Positions 31,979 through 41,556 of a stretch of DNA of 45,806 nt are shown one piece after another. The notes under the pieces are model-generated. The model did no database searches and had not been told where the DNA came from. It worked only from the letters and a program-made list of their open reading frames with translations. The stretch is from the NCBI GenBank assembly GCA_947168045.1, contig CAMVKN010000024.1, positions 1-45,806 on the forward strand. The letters run 5' to 3'. The stretch comes from an uncultured Prevotellaceae bacterium (GTDB lineage Bacteria > Bacteroidota > Bacteroidia > Bacteroidales > Bacteroidaceae). Every line of letters starts with the position of its first letter. Position 1 is the first letter of the stretch. The position numbers and the translations under genes are program-made.

Positions 31979-33346
31979 ATGTTTAGCAAGGATACTTACA
32001 TCCGCCGTCGTGCGGAACTGAAGAAACTGGTGGGCAACGGTTTAGTGGTGCTCTTTGGCAACAACGAGGCCCCGGCCAACTACCCCGCCAATGCCTACGC
32101 TCCGATGCGTCAGGACTCATCATTTCTCTATTACTTTGGCCAGCACCGCGACGGGCTGGTGGGCGTCATTGACATCGACAACGACGAGGAGACCCTCTTC
32201 GGCGACGACATAGACGTGGAGGACATTGTGTGGATGGGCTATACGCCGTCAGTAGCCGACCTGGCCGCTGAGGTAGGCGTGAGCCGGACGGCGCCCATGA
32301 AGATGCTCAGCGAGGCATGCCGCAACAGCATTGCCGCAAAGAGGACCGTACACTTCCTCCCACCCTACCGCCACGACACGAAGATTCAAATCATGGACCT
32401 GCTGGGCATACACCCCTCGCAGCAGAAGGGTGCAGCATCGCTGGCGCTCATCAAGGCCGTGGTGGCCATGCGCTCGAAGAAGGAGCCACAGGAGGTGGAG
32501 GCCATCGAGCGGGCCTGTGACGTGGGCTACGAGATGCACACCACGGCACAGCGCCTCATCCGCCCCGGCGTCACTGAGCGCTACATCGCCGGACAGGTGG
32601 ACGGCAGCGCCAGGTCGTTGGCACAGGGCGTGAGCTTCGCCACCATCTTCACCCAGCATGGCGAGATCATGCACGGCAACCCCAGCGACACACCGTTGGA
32701 GGATGGACGGCTGGTCATCTGCGACGCAGGCTGCGAGCTGGACGACTACTGCTCGGACAACACGCGGACGATGCCTGTCAGCGGCACGTTCACACAGCGC
32801 CAGAAGGAGATATACGACATAGTGAAAGACTGCCACGACTACGTGCTGCATGTGGCCAAGCCCGGCGTGAAGTATGCCGATGTGCACTTCGCCGTGTGCC
32901 GTCTGATGAGCCAGCGCCTGAAGGAGCTGGGACTGATGCGGGGCGATGTCGACGAGGCCGTGCGCCAGGGCGCACACGCCATGTTCCTGCCCCACGGACT
33001 GGGACACATGATGGGCATGGACGTACACGACATGGAGGGCCTCGGACAGGTCTATGTGGGCTTCGACGATGAGACACGGCCCAACCTGGAGCAGTTCGGC
33101 ACCAACTGCCTGCGCATGGGGCGCCGCCTGCAAGAGGGCTTCGTCGTCACCGACGAGCCGGGCATCTACTTCATACCCGCACTCATCGACGAGTGGAGGG
33201 CCAAGGGGCACTGCAAGGACTTCCTGAACTACGACCTGCTGGAACAGTACAAAGACTTTGGCGGCATACGCATCGAGGACGACCTGCTCATCACCGCCGA
33301 CGGCTGCCGCTTCCTCGGCACCAAGCGCATACCCTATGAGGGGTGA
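31979..33346 (+). CDS. pepP: Xaa-Pro aminopeptidase (M24 family)
   Basis: 455 aa. N-terminal AMP_N-type domain (YIRRRAELKKLVGNGLVVLFGN...APMRQDSSFLYYFG), then the pita-bread domain with dinuclear metal ligands Asp249 (CDAGCE), Asp260 (SDNTRTMPV), His343 (HGLGHMMGMDVHD), Glu393 (TDEPGIYF) and Glu433 (IRIEDD). All five are intact. Cleaves an N-terminal residue next to Pro; cytoplasmic (no signal peptide). Monocistronic, or followed by the dehydrogenase gene after 93 nt. Confidence 0.93.
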   Translation: MFSKDTYIRRRAELKKLVGNGLVVLFGNNEAPANYPANAYAPMRQDSSFLYYFGQHRDGLVGVIDIDNDEETLFGDDIDVEDIVWMGYTPSVADLAAEVGVSRTAPMKMLSEACRNSIAAKRTVHFLPPYRHDTKIQIMDLLGIHPSQQKGAASLALIKAVVAMRSKKEPQEVEAIERACDVGYEMHTTAQRLIRPGVTERYIAGQVDGSARSLAQGVSFATIFTQHGEIMHGNPSDTPLEDGRLVICDAGCELDDYCSDNTRTMPVSGTFTQRQKEIYDIVKDCHDYVLHVAKPGVKYADVHFAVCRLMSQRLKELGLMRGDVDEAVRQGAHAMFLPHGLGHMMGMDVHDMEGLGQVYVGFDDETRPNLEQFGTNCLRMGRRLQEGFVVTDEPGIYFIPALIDEWRAKGHCKDFLNYDLLEQYKDFGGIRIEDDLLITADGCRFLGTKRIPYEG

Positions 33347-33439
33347 GAGAGATGAGAGATGAGAGGCCCCGTACCTCCGCATCCCCGCACCTCCGAAAAA
33401 CTCGTACCTCGAAACGACAAAACAACAATTAAATATATT

Positions 33440-35026
33440 ATGAAGCTAAAAGACATACTGAGCGGCCAGTATAACGCCGCAGAGTGGGAGGCTAAGGGAT
33501 ATGAGCTTCCCAAGTACGACATCCAGACCCTGCGCGAGCGTACCGCCAAAGAGCCCACATGGGTACACTTCGGCGGTGGCAACATCTTCAGGGCCTTCCC
33601 TGCCGCCATCCTCAACGACGCACTGAACACCGGACAGTACGACCGTGGCGTCATCGTGGCCGAAGCCTTCGACTTCGAGGTCATCGACAAGGCATACGCT
33701 CCCTACGGCAACCTCTCGCTGTGCGTGAACCTCTGCTCCGACGGCACCATCGAAAAGAAAGTCATCGCCAGCGTCACCGAGGCCCTGAAAGCCGACCCCC
33801 AGTTTGCTGACTGGCAGCGCCTGGTCGAGATATTCCGCAACCCGTCGCTGCAGATGATTTCCTTCACCATCACCGAGAAGGGCTACACCTTCAACGAGGC
33901 AGACCTGGCACGCGGCATGAAGCCACTCTTCGCCATGGGCAAGGTGACGGCACTGCTCTACGAGCGTTGGCAGGCTGGCGCTCTGCCCCTGACGGTGCAG
34001 AGCATGGACAACTGCTCGCACAACGGCGACAAGGTGAAGGCCGGCGTCATGGCCTACGCTGAGCGCTGGATGGCCGACGGACTGGTGCCACAGGCGTTCC
34101 TCGACTACCTGAAGGACGAGACGAAGGTGACCTTCCCCTGGTCGATGATTGACAAGATTACGCCACGCCCCCACGAGAAGGTGAAGGAGCTGCTGGCCCA
34201 GGACGGCTTCGAGGACAACGACTACATCGAGACGGAGAAGCACACCTTCACCGCTCCCTTCGTCAATGCCGAGGAAGTGCAGTACCTGGTCATCGAGGAC
34301 CACTACACCAACGGCCGTCCGCCCCTGGACCTGGGCGGAGCCCTCTACACCACGCGCCAGACAGTGGACCAGGTGGAGACGATGAAGGTGACGACCTGCC
34401 TCAACCCCCTGCACACGGCCATGAGCATCTATGGCTGCATGCTGGGCTACACCCTCATCTCGGCCGAGATGAAGGATGCCGACCTGAGGCCCTTCGTGCA
34501 GAAGCTCGGCTACATCGAGGCCATGCCCGTGGTGACCGACCCAGGCGTACTCAACCCCTACGAGTTCATCGGTGCCGTCATCAACCGCCGCCTGCCCAAC
34601 CCCTTCATGCCCGACGCACCGCAGCGCATCGCCATGGACACCAGCCAGAAGCTGCCCATCCGCTTTGGCGAGACCATTAAGAAATATGTGGCACGCGGCC
34701 TTGACATGAGCAACCTCGTGCTCATCCCCCTGACGCTGGCCGGCTATGCCCGCTACCTGAAGGGACTGAAGGACGACCTGACGCCCTTCGACTGTTCGCC
34801 CGACCCCATGCTGCAGGAACTGCAGGCCATCGTCGCCCCGTTAGAGATAGGCCGTGCCGACCAGGACTGGAGCCCACTGCGCCAGCTCTACAGTCGCAAG
34901 GACGTCTTCGGTCTCGACCTGTATGAGACAGGCCTTGGACAGCAGATTGAGGGCATGGTGAAGGAGCTCTTTGCCGGCGAGGGCGCCGTGCGGGCCACCC
35001 TGCACAAGTACGTTGAGGCACGTTAG
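33440..35026 (+). CDS. Mannitol-dehydrogenase-family oxidoreductase
   Basis: 528 aa from ATG 33440; the open frame runs upstream but without similarity. Rossmann N-terminus WVHFGGGNIFRAF and C-terminal helical domain of the polyol/uronate long-chain dehydrogenases (LPLTVQSMDNCSHNG, KVTTCLNPLHTAMSIYGCMLGY, IPLTLAGYARYL). N-x5-H near LNPLHT is the usual catalytic region. Could act on fructuronate, tagaturonate or mannitol; no uronate genes are adjacent to decide. The upstream gap has gagatgag and cgtacctcc-type short repeats. Confidence 0.88.
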   Translation: MKLKDILSGQYNAAEWEAKGYELPKYDIQTLRERTAKEPTWVHFGGGNIFRAFPAAILNDALNTGQYDRGVIVAEAFDFEVIDKAYAPYGNLSLCVNLCSDGTIEKKVIASVTEALKADPQFADWQRLVEIFRNPSLQMISFTITEKGYTFNEADLARGMKPLFAMGKVTALLYERWQAGALPLTVQSMDNCSHNGDKVKAGVMAYAERWMADGLVPQAFLDYLKDETKVTFPWSMIDKITPRPHEKVKELLAQDGFEDNDYIETEKHTFTAPFVNAEEVQYLVIEDHYTNGRPPLDLGGALYTTRQTVDQVETMKVTTCLNPLHTAMSIYGCMLGYTLISAEMKDADLRPFVQKLGYIEAMPVVTDPGVLNPYEFIGAVINRRLPNPFMPDAPQRIAMDTSQKLPIRFGETIKKYVARGLDMSNLVLIPLTLAGYARYLKGLKDDLTPFDCSPDPMLQELQAIVAPLEIGRADQDWSPLRQLYSRKDVFGLDLYETGLGQQIEGMVKELFAGEGAVRATLHKYVEAR

Positions 35027-35097
35027 GTTAAATGAAGTTAACTGGCTAAACCTATACGGCCTGGGAACATCAAAAAACTGACACAAAACCAAAGTTA

Positions 35098-36471
35098 ATG
35101 AAAAGAAAGAAGAAACTGCTGACAGTTGTCCTGCTGACATTGTCCGTGCTGCCGTTGAACGCGCAGCGGCAATGGACGCTGGACGACTGCATCAGCTATG
35201 CCATGCAGAACAACATCACACTGCAGAAGAGCCGCCTCCAGCAGCAGTCGGCTGCCGAGGACGTGAAAGGACAAAAGGGGGCACTGCTGCCCACACTCAA
35301 TGCCTCAACCAACCAGAGCGTTGGCTACCGCCCATGGCAGGACGCCGGTGTGGCAACGGTCACCAACGGACAGGTGAACGCGAAGGTGGACAAGACGTAT
35401 TACAACGGGGCATACAACCTGAACGCACAGTGGACGGTGTGGAACGGCGGACGCAACCGCAACAACGTGAGGCTGAGCCAGCTGACGCAGCAACAGGCTG
35501 AGCTGAGCGTGGCCGAACAGGCCAACAGCATAGAGGAGCGCATCAGCCAGCTCTATGTGCAGTGCCTCTATCTGAACGAGGCCATCAACGTGAGCCGAGC
35601 AGCCTTAGAGACCAGCAAGAAGAACGAGGAGCGTGGCCGTGAGATGGTTGAGGTGGGACTGCTGGCACAGGCCGACCTGGCACAGCTCACCGCCCAGCGC
35701 GCCAACGACGAGTACAACATCGTGGAGGCCGAGAGCCAGCTGGCCAACTACAAGCAGCAACTGCGCCAGCTGCTCCAGCTGACTGCCGATGCCGACTTCG
35801 ACATTGCCTTTAACGCTCCGCTACCCTGGGGCGGCAACGACCTGAACGAGCAGGCCCTGAGCGACATTCCCGCCCTGCAGGCAGTGTATGAGCAGGCCTT
35901 GGCCTCGCGCCCTGAGATTGAGAGTGCCCGCTTAGGCATAGAGAGCAGCAAAGTAAGCCTCGACATTGCGAAGGCCGGCTGGCTGCCAACGCTGAATCTC
36001 ACCGGAGGCGTTTCGACCAGCACCAACTCGCTCTCGAACAACGGATGGGGCAACCAGATTAAGACCAATGTGAACATGAATGGCGGACTGTCGCTCAACA
36101 TTCCCATCTTCGACGGACGGCAGACCAAGACCAACGTGGCCAAGGCCCGCATACAGCAGCAACAGGCCATGCTCGACCTGCAGGACCAGCAGCAGCAGCT
36201 CTACCAGACCATAGAGGGCTACTGGCTCGACGCCACCACCAACCAGCAGAAGTTCCGCGCTGCCAGCACCTCGGTAACCAGCAGCCAGGCCAGCTTCGAC
36301 CTGCTGCAGGAACAGTTCAACGTAGGGCTGAAAAACATCGTCGAGCTGATGACGGGCAAGGACAACCTGCTGCAAGCCCAGCAAAACCAGTTACAAGCAA
36401 AATATCTCACATTGTTAAACCAACAGATGCTGCGCTTCTATGGCAGTAGTGATTTGAGAATTGAGAATTGA
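35098..36471 (+). CDS. TolC-family outer-membrane efflux protein
   Basis: 457 aa. Signal peptide MKRKKKLLTVVLLTLSVLPLNAQ. Two OEP repeats: WTLDDCISYAMQNNITLQ and later AVYEQALASRPEIESARLGIESSKVSLDIAKAGWLPTLNLTGG. Long coiled-coil helices (ELSVAEQANSIEERISQLYVQCLYLNEAI). Forms the outer-membrane channel for the MacA/MacB-like partners that follow. The last six residues (DLRIEN) come from a ttgagaa-type short repeat. Confidence 0.92.
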   Translation: MKRKKKLLTVVLLTLSVLPLNAQRQWTLDDCISYAMQNNITLQKSRLQQQSAAEDVKGQKGALLPTLNASTNQSVGYRPWQDAGVATVTNGQVNAKVDKTYYNGAYNLNAQWTVWNGGRNRNNVRLSQLTQQQAELSVAEQANSIEERISQLYVQCLYLNEAINVSRAALETSKKNEERGREMVEVGLLAQADLAQLTAQRANDEYNIVEAESQLANYKQQLRQLLQLTADADFDIAFNAPLPWGGNDLNEQALSDIPALQAVYEQALASRPEIESARLGIESSKVSLDIAKAGWLPTLNLTGGVSTSTNSLSNNGWGNQIKTNVNMNGGLSLNIPIFDGRQTKTNVAKARIQQQQAMLDLQDQQQQLYQTIEGYWLDATTNQQKFRAASTSVTSSQASFDLLQEQFNVGLKNIVELMTGKDNLLQAQQNQLQAKYLTLLNQQMLRFYGSSDLRIEN

Positions 36472-36533
36472 GACTCATTTCATACTCATAACACGTCATT
36501 TCTCTTAAAAACTCAAATCTCAAAACTCAAAAC
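36451..36533. repeat. Short tandem repeats in the tolC-macA gap
   Basis: ttgagaattgaga words at 36451-36474 overlap the stop of the TolC-family gene, and actcaaatctcaaa words at 36510-36533 precede the next gene; the two blocks are roughly complementary. Confidence 0.75.
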
Positions 36534-36540
36534 AAATAAA

Positions 36541-37719
36541 ATGAAAAAGACACTCATCATTGCCACCGCCGCCATAGCCGCCGTCGTGGCTGCCTTCTTT
36601 GTGTTCTTCAAAAGCTCTGCAGAGCAGAAAGTGGAGTTTGAGAAGACCAAGGTGGAACGTACGAACATCCAGAGCAGCATCACTGCCACCGGCACCATCG
36701 AACCAGTGACAAGCGTCACCGTGGGTACACAGGTGTCGGGCATCGTCAGCCACTTGTATGTTAACTATAACAGTGAGGTGAAAAAGGGGCAGGTCATTGC
36801 CGAGCTGGACAGGACCAACCTGACCAGCGAGCTGAACACCGCCCGTGCCAACCTGTCGAGTGCCCAGAGCACGCTGAACTATGAGAAGGCGAACTATGAA
36901 CGCTACAGCACCCTGTTCGAGAAGGGCCTCATCAGCGCCAATGACTTTGAGACTGCAAAGCTGTCATACCTCAAGGCCAAGGAGCAGGTGAACACCTCGC
37001 GCGAGAGCGTGCAGAAGGCGCAGACCAACCTGGGCTATGCCACCATCACCAGCCCCATCGACGGCGTCGTGCTGTCGAAGAGCGTGGAGGAGGGCCAGAC
37101 GGTGGCTGCCTCGTTCAACACGCCTGAGCTGTTCACCATAGCCCAGGACCTGACGGACATGCGCGTCATCGCCGACATTGACGAGGCCGACATCGGCGGC
37201 GTCAAGGAGGGACAGCGCGTGATGTTCACCGTCGACGCCTACCCTGACGACCACTTCGAGGGCAACGTCACGCAGGTGCGCCAGCAGGCCACGACAGAGA
37301 GCAATGTCGTGACCTACGAGGTGGTCATCTCGGCACCCAACAATGACCTGAAGCTGAAGCCCGGCCTCACTGCCAACGTCACCATCTTCACCCAGGAGAA
37401 GAACGATGTGCTGGCCGTGGAGAGCAAGGCCCTAAGGTTCATGCCTATCGAGGCCATCCTGGTCGAAGGACAGACCATTGAGGATGTGGAGGCGCCCACG
37501 AAGGTATGGACGCTGGAGGGGAATCGCTTCAAGGCGCACGCTGTACAGACAGGCATGACCAACGGCATCCTGACGGAGATTGTCGGCGGCATCGAGGCCG
37601 GCACTGAAGTGCTGACGGGCTTTAACATCATCGGTGGTGAACAGCCGGAGGGGCAGCAGACACAGAATCCCTTCATGCCGAGAAGAGGGAACAACAGACA
37701 ACAGAACCAAAAGAAGTAG
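36541..37719 (+). CDS. MacA-like periplasmic adaptor (HlyD/RND-MFP family)
   Basis: 392 aa. One N-terminal membrane anchor (TLIIATAAIAAVVAAFFVFF). Adaptor order: VERTNIQSSITATGTIEPVTSVTVGTQVSG (barrel-sandwich), coiled hairpin (~95-160, SELNTARANLSSAQSTLNYEKANYER), LGYATITSPIDGVV, beta-barrel (VIADIDEADIGGVKEGQRVMFTVDAY) and membrane-proximal domain. Gln/Asn/Arg-rich C-terminal tail. Bridges the TolC-like channel to the MacB-like ABC transporter encoded next. Confidence 0.92.
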   Translation: MKKTLIIATAAIAAVVAAFFVFFKSSAEQKVEFEKTKVERTNIQSSITATGTIEPVTSVTVGTQVSGIVSHLYVNYNSEVKKGQVIAELDRTNLTSELNTARANLSSAQSTLNYEKANYERYSTLFEKGLISANDFETAKLSYLKAKEQVNTSRESVQKAQTNLGYATITSPIDGVVLSKSVEEGQTVAASFNTPELFTIAQDLTDMRVIADIDEADIGGVKEGQRVMFTVDAYPDDHFEGNVTQVRQQATTESNVVTYEVVISAPNNDLKLKPGLTANVTIFTQEKNDVLAVESKALRFMPIEAILVEGQTIEDVEAPTKVWTLEGNRFKAHAVQTGMTNGILTEIVGGIEAGTEVLTGFNIIGGEQPEGQQTQNPFMPRRGNNRQQNQKK

Positions 37720-37720
37720 A

Positions 37721-38470
37721 ATGGAAAAAAAAGTTGTCATTGAACTGCAGAACGTGCGGCGCTACTTCCAGGTGGGCAGCGAGACGGTGAAGGCCTTGCG
37801 CGGCGTGTCGTTCAAGATTTACGAGGGCGAGTTCGTCACCATCCAAGGCACATCGGGAAGCGGCAAGTCAACACTGCTGAACCAGCTGGGCTGCCTCGAC
37901 ACCCCCACCAGTGGTGAGTACTACCTCGACGGCGTGGCAGTGAGCAGCATGTCTAAGATTCAACGAGCCAAACTACGCAACACAAAGATTGGCTTCGTGT
38001 TCCAGAACTACAACCTGCTGCCGAAGACCACTGCCGTGGAGAACGTGGAACTGCCGCTGATGTATAATACAAAGTACAACGCGCGCGAGCGCCGCGAGGC
38101 CGCCGTGAAGGCGCTGCAGGCTGTGGGACTGGGCGACCGTCTGGAGCACAAGTCGAACCAGATGTCGGGCGGACAGATGCAGCGCGTGGCCATCGCACGT
38201 GCACTCGTCAACGACCCCGCCGTGCTGTTGGCCGACGAGGCCACGGGTAACCTCGACACACGCACGAGCTTCGAGATGCTCGTCCTGTTCCAGGAGCTGC
38301 ACCGCCAGGGACACACCATCATCTTTGTCACACACAACCCTGAGATAGCCGAGTATGCCACGCGCAACATCAACCTGCGCGACGGCAAGATACGCGAAGA
38401 CACCATCAACACCAACGTCAAGTCGGCAGCCGAGGCACTGGCCGCCCTGCCCAGGCCACAAGACGACTAA
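37721..38470 (+). CDS. MacB/LolD-type ABC transporter ATPase
   Basis: 249 aa from ATG 37721, immediately after the adaptor stop. Walker A GTSGSGKST (43-51), signature MSGGQMQRVAIARAL, Walker B VLLADEATGNLD, H-loop VTHNPE. Powers the permease at 38481; in E. coli MacB both are one polypeptide, here they are separate. Substrates of such systems include macrolides, lipoproteins or peptides; not decidable here. Confidence 0.93.
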   Translation: MEKKVVIELQNVRRYFQVGSETVKALRGVSFKIYEGEFVTIQGTSGSGKSTLLNQLGCLDTPTSGEYYLDGVAVSSMSKIQRAKLRNTKIGFVFQNYNLLPKTTAVENVELPLMYNTKYNARERREAAVKALQAVGLGDRLEHKSNQMSGGQMQRVAIARALVNDPAVLLADEATGNLDTRTSFEMLVLFQELHRQGHTIIFVTHNPEIAEYATRNINLRDGKIREDTINTNVKSAAEALAALPRPQDD

Positions 38471-38480
38471 CAGGAATCTT

Positions 38481-39701
38481 ATGAACATACTCAATCTTTT
38501 CAAAGTCAGCCTCCGGGCCATAGCAAGCAACAAGATGCGCTCGTTCCTGTCGATGCTGGGCATCATCATCGGCGTGGCCGCCGTCATCATCATGATGGCC
38601 ATCGGCCAGGGGTCGAAGGAGAGCATTCGCGCCGAGCTCTCGACCATGGGCACCAACCTGCTGACCATACGTCCCGGTGCTGACATGCGCGGCGGCGTAC
38701 GCCAGGACCCCTCGGCCATGCAGACGCTGAAGATGGCCGACTACGAGCGTATCGTACGCGAGAAGAAATACGTCACCAAGGTGTCGCCTGAGGTCACCAG
38801 CAGCGGTCAGGCCATCTATGGCAACAACAACACCACGACGACCATCTACGGCGAGGCTCCCGAATATTTGGACATCCGCCTGTGGACCATCGAGGAAGGC
38901 GACTGCTTCAACGAGGAAGACATCAGGAAGGCGGCCAAGAAGGTGGTCATCGGTGCCACCGTGGTGAAGGAGCTCTTTGGCGAGGGTGCCGACCCCATCG
39001 GCAAGACCATCCGCTTCAAGAGCATCCCCCTGCAGGTCATCGGCGTGCTGAAGTCGAAGGGCTACAACAGCTGGGGCATGGACCAGGACAACGTGATGAT
39101 AGCCCCCTACACCACGGTGATGAAACGCATCGCCGCACAGACCTGGTTCTCCAACATCATCTGCTCGGCCGTGAGCGAGGAGATGAGCGACGCTGCCATT
39201 GAGGAGCTGACGCAGATTCTGCGTGACAACCACAAGATTAAGGAGGGCATGACCGACGACTTCAACATCCGCTCGCAGGCTGAGATGATGGAGACCATGA
39301 CGAGCACCATGGACACCGTGACGCTCATCCTCGTTGTGGCGGCTGCCTTCTCGCTGCTCGTCGCCGGCATCGGCATCATGAACATCATGCTGGTCAGCGT
39401 CACCGAGCGCACCAAGGAGATAGGCCTGCGCATGGCCGTGGGTGCCACGGGGCCGGTCATCTCGCTGCAGTTCCTCATCGAGTCGGTGCTCATCAGCCTA
39501 ACAGGTGGCCTGCTGGGCATCATTGTGGGCTGCAGTGCCAGCGAGTGGGCGGTGCCCGCCTTCGGCATACCCAGCAGCGTGCCCGCCTGGAGCATCTACG
39601 TGTCGTTCCTTGTCTGTGTACTCCTCGGCATCCTCTTCGGCTACATCCCAGCACAGAAGGCTGCCAACATGGACCCCATTGAAGCCATTCGTCATGAATA
39701 A
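38481..39701 (+). CDS. MacB-like ABC transporter permease (FtsX family)
   Basis: 406 aa from ATG 38481, 10 nt after the ATPase gene. One N-terminal transmembrane helix (FLSMLGIIIGVAAVIIMMAIG), a large periplasmic MacB_PCD domain (~50-270) and three C-terminal helices with the FtsX segment (TLILVVAAAFSLLVAGIGIMNIMLVSVTERTKEIGLRMAVGAT). Mechanotransmission-type exporter: completes the TolC-MacA-MacB unit. Its stop is close to, or overlaps, the start of the next gene. Confidence 0.92.
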   Translation: MNILNLFKVSLRAIASNKMRSFLSMLGIIIGVAAVIIMMAIGQGSKESIRAELSTMGTNLLTIRPGADMRGGVRQDPSAMQTLKMADYERIVREKKYVTKVSPEVTSSGQAIYGNNNTTTTIYGEAPEYLDIRLWTIEEGDCFNEEDIRKAAKKVVIGATVVKELFGEGADPIGKTIRFKSIPLQVIGVLKSKGYNSWGMDQDNVMIAPYTTVMKRIAAQTWFSNIICSAVSEEMSDAAIEELTQILRDNHKIKEGMTDDFNIRSQAEMMETMTSTMDTVTLILVVAAAFSLLVAGIGIMNIMLVSVTERTKEIGLRMAVGATGPVISLQFLIESVLISLTGGLLGIIVGCSASEWAVPAFGIPSSVPAWSIYVSFLVCVLLGILFGYIPAQKAANMDPIEAIRHE

Positions 39702-39726
39702 CATCACCTTTCAAACCATCATCAGC

Positions 39727-40644
39727 ATGAAGTCCGCAACCATCATCAGAGTGCTGCTGGCACTTGTCATCTGCCAGTCGTCAATAGTCACCGCCCAGGC
39801 ACAGGAGCTGCAGGCTAAGGTCAGCATCAACAGCTCACAGGTGCAGGGCACCGACAAGGCAGTGTTCGAGAATCTGCAGCAAACCATGGAGCAGTTTCTC
39901 AACGAGCAGCAGTGGACGGCCCTGCAGTTTCAGGAGAACGAGCGCATACAGTGCACCTTCAGCATCACCGTGTCGAAGTATGACGCATCTGAAAACCGCT
40001 TCACCTGCTCGGCCATGATTCAGGCCAACCGGCCCGTCTACAACTCGGCTTATACCACCGTGCTGTATAACAACCGCGACAAGAACTTCGACTTCGACTT
40101 CGTGCAGTACGACCAGCTGAACTTCAACGAGGAGGTCATCGACAACCAGTTGGTAGCCCTCTGTGCCTACTATGCCTACCTCATCATTGGCCTTGACCTC
40201 GACAGCTTCGCCCCCATGGGCGGCACCGACGTACTGCAGCGATGCATGAATCTGGTGAACAACGCACAGGACCTAAGCTTTCCCGGATGGAAGTCATTCG
40301 ATGACTCGCGCAACCGCTTCGCCATCATCAACGACTACCTCAACGAGTCAATGACCGCCTTCCGCCAACTGCAATATGACTACTACCGCAAGGGGCTCGA
40401 CGAGATGGCCACCAATGCCGAGCGAGGCCGCACCAACGTCACTGAAGCCCTTCAGCAACTGAAGAAGGCGCACGACGACCGCCCGCTGAGCCTGCTGCCA
40501 CAAATATGGACCGACTACAAGCGCGATGAGTTGGCCAACATCTACAAAGGCAAGGGTACACCCAAGGAGAAGGAGGCCGTCTACGACCTGCTCTTCGCCA
40601 TCAACGCATCGCAGAACAACGCCTGGGAAAAGATTAAACAATAA
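39727..40644 (+). CDS. DUF4835/PorD-type exported protein
   Basis: 305 aa from ATG 39727, which leaves a normal signal peptide (MKSATIIRVLLALVICQSSIVTAQA); an ATG at 39694 would overlap the permease gene by 8 nt. Family features: ELQAKVSINSSQVQGTDKAVFENLQQTMEQFLNEQQWT, NRPVYNSAYTTVLYNNRDKNFDFDF, LNFNEEVIDNQLVALCAYYAYLIIGLDLDSFAPMGG. PorD belongs to the type IX secretion context in Porphyromonas, where its role is unclear; whether this strain secretes by T9SS cannot be seen here. Followed after 12 nt by a PrsW-type gene. Confidence 0.85.
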   Translation: MKSATIIRVLLALVICQSSIVTAQAQELQAKVSINSSQVQGTDKAVFENLQQTMEQFLNEQQWTALQFQENERIQCTFSITVSKYDASENRFTCSAMIQANRPVYNSAYTTVLYNNRDKNFDFDFVQYDQLNFNEEVIDNQLVALCAYYAYLIIGLDLDSFAPMGGTDVLQRCMNLVNNAQDLSFPGWKSFDDSRNRFAIINDYLNESMTAFRQLQYDYYRKGLDEMATNAERGRTNVTEALQQLKKAHDDRPLSLLPQIWTDYKRDELANIYKGKGTPKEKEAVYDLLFAINASQNNAWEKIKQ

Positions 40645-40656
40645 AACAGACTGCAC

Positions 40657-41376
40657 ATGAACATCTTCATCCTTATCACAGCCGGACTGCTTCCCGCCAT
40701 CCTACTATGGTTTTACGTATGGAAGAAGGACAAGCAGAAAGAGCCCACCTCACGCCTGCTCAAGGCCGTGCTGCTCGGAGCGGCCACTTGCATCCCCGTT
40801 GCCTTCGTCGAGATGCTTGTTGAGCTTGGCATCTTTGGTGCCATTGACTATCAGCCCAGCACCCTCTACGACACCACACGCATGGCCTTCCTGGTGGCCG
40901 CCCTGCCTGAGGAGGCCGTAAAGCTACTTGCCTTGTGGCTTGTGCTGCGCAAGAATCCCTTCTTTGATGAACACTACGACGGCATCGTCTATGCCGTATG
41001 CATCGGACTGGGCTTTGCCGCCGTCGAGAACATCTTCTACATCATTGGCAGCCAAGACGAGTGGGCCACCGTCGCCATCTCGCGCGCCCTCCTTGCTGTC
41101 CCCGGCCACTATGCCTTTGCCGTCATCATGGGCTACTACTACTCGCTCCATCACTTCGTCGACCATTCCACCAAGAACGCGGTCTACATCCTACTCATAC
41201 CCGTCCTGGCCCACGGCATCTACGACGCGCTGGCCATGAGCAGCATGGTTGACGAGACCATCGGTGCCATCTGCTTCCTCATTCTCATCGCCTTCTGCAT
41301 CAAGATGCACAAGGTTGCCAGGAAATATATGCTGCTGCAAATAGAGCGCGACGAGACACATAGCAGCGCTGTCTAA
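40657..41376 (+). CDS. PrsW-family membrane protease
   Basis: 239 aa with about seven membrane helices. Motifs: E-E-x-x-K (LPEEAVKLLAL, Glu85-Glu86-x2-Lys89), G-L-G-F-A-A-V-E-N with Glu124, His151 in AVPGHYAFAV, and H-G-x-x-D (LAHGIYDAL, His186, Asp190). These match the PrsW/CPBP-like intramembrane proteases; PrsW cleaves an anti-sigma factor in Bacillus. The target here is unknown. Possibly cotranscribed with the PorD-like gene. Confidence 0.85.
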   Translation: MNIFILITAGLLPAILLWFYVWKKDKQKEPTSRLLKAVLLGAATCIPVAFVEMLVELGIFGAIDYQPSTLYDTTRMAFLVAALPEEAVKLLALWLVLRKNPFFDEHYDGIVYAVCIGLGFAAVENIFYIIGSQDEWATVAISRALLAVPGHYAFAVIMGYYYSLHHFVDHSTKNAVYILLIPVLAHGIYDALAMSSMVDETIGAICFLILIAFCIKMHKVARKYMLLQIERDETHSSAV

Positions 41377-41460
41377 CTCATAAAAACGGTGTCAATCATT
41401 ACCGAGGGACACACCGAAAGCAACAATTTGCATAAGTTTTTGAAGAAAAAGCACATAAAG

Positions 41461-41492
41461 TTTGCCCATCTCACAAAAAAGCAGTACCTTTG
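41461..41492 (+). promoter_or_regulatory. Promoter of rpsP
   Basis: TTTG (41461-41464), 20-nt spacer, TACCTTTG (41485-41492), about 65 nt before rpsP. A run of ttaaagttt words (41522-41556) fills the leader just before the start codon. Confidence 0.8.
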
Positions 41493-41521
41493 CAGCCGCT
41501 TTCACGAGATGATAGCACAAA

Positions 41522-41556
41522 CTAAAGTTTAAAGTTTAAAATTTAAAAAGTTAAAA
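41522..41556. repeat. Short tandem repeat in the rpsP leader
   Basis: Reiterated taaagttt / ttaaaa words up to the base before the rpsP ATG. No Shine-Dalgarno, as usual for ribosomal-protein genes in this phylum. Confidence 0.7.

Noticed and set aside
32249..33382. 377-codon minus-strand open frame opposite the Xaa-Pro aminopeptidase
   Set aside because: The plus-strand frame has all five metal ligands; the antisense frame has none of the features of a real protein.
37721..39701. Split macB caused by a frameshift
   Set aside because: Separate ATPase and permease genes each have proper starts and stops with a 10-nt gap, a common arrangement.
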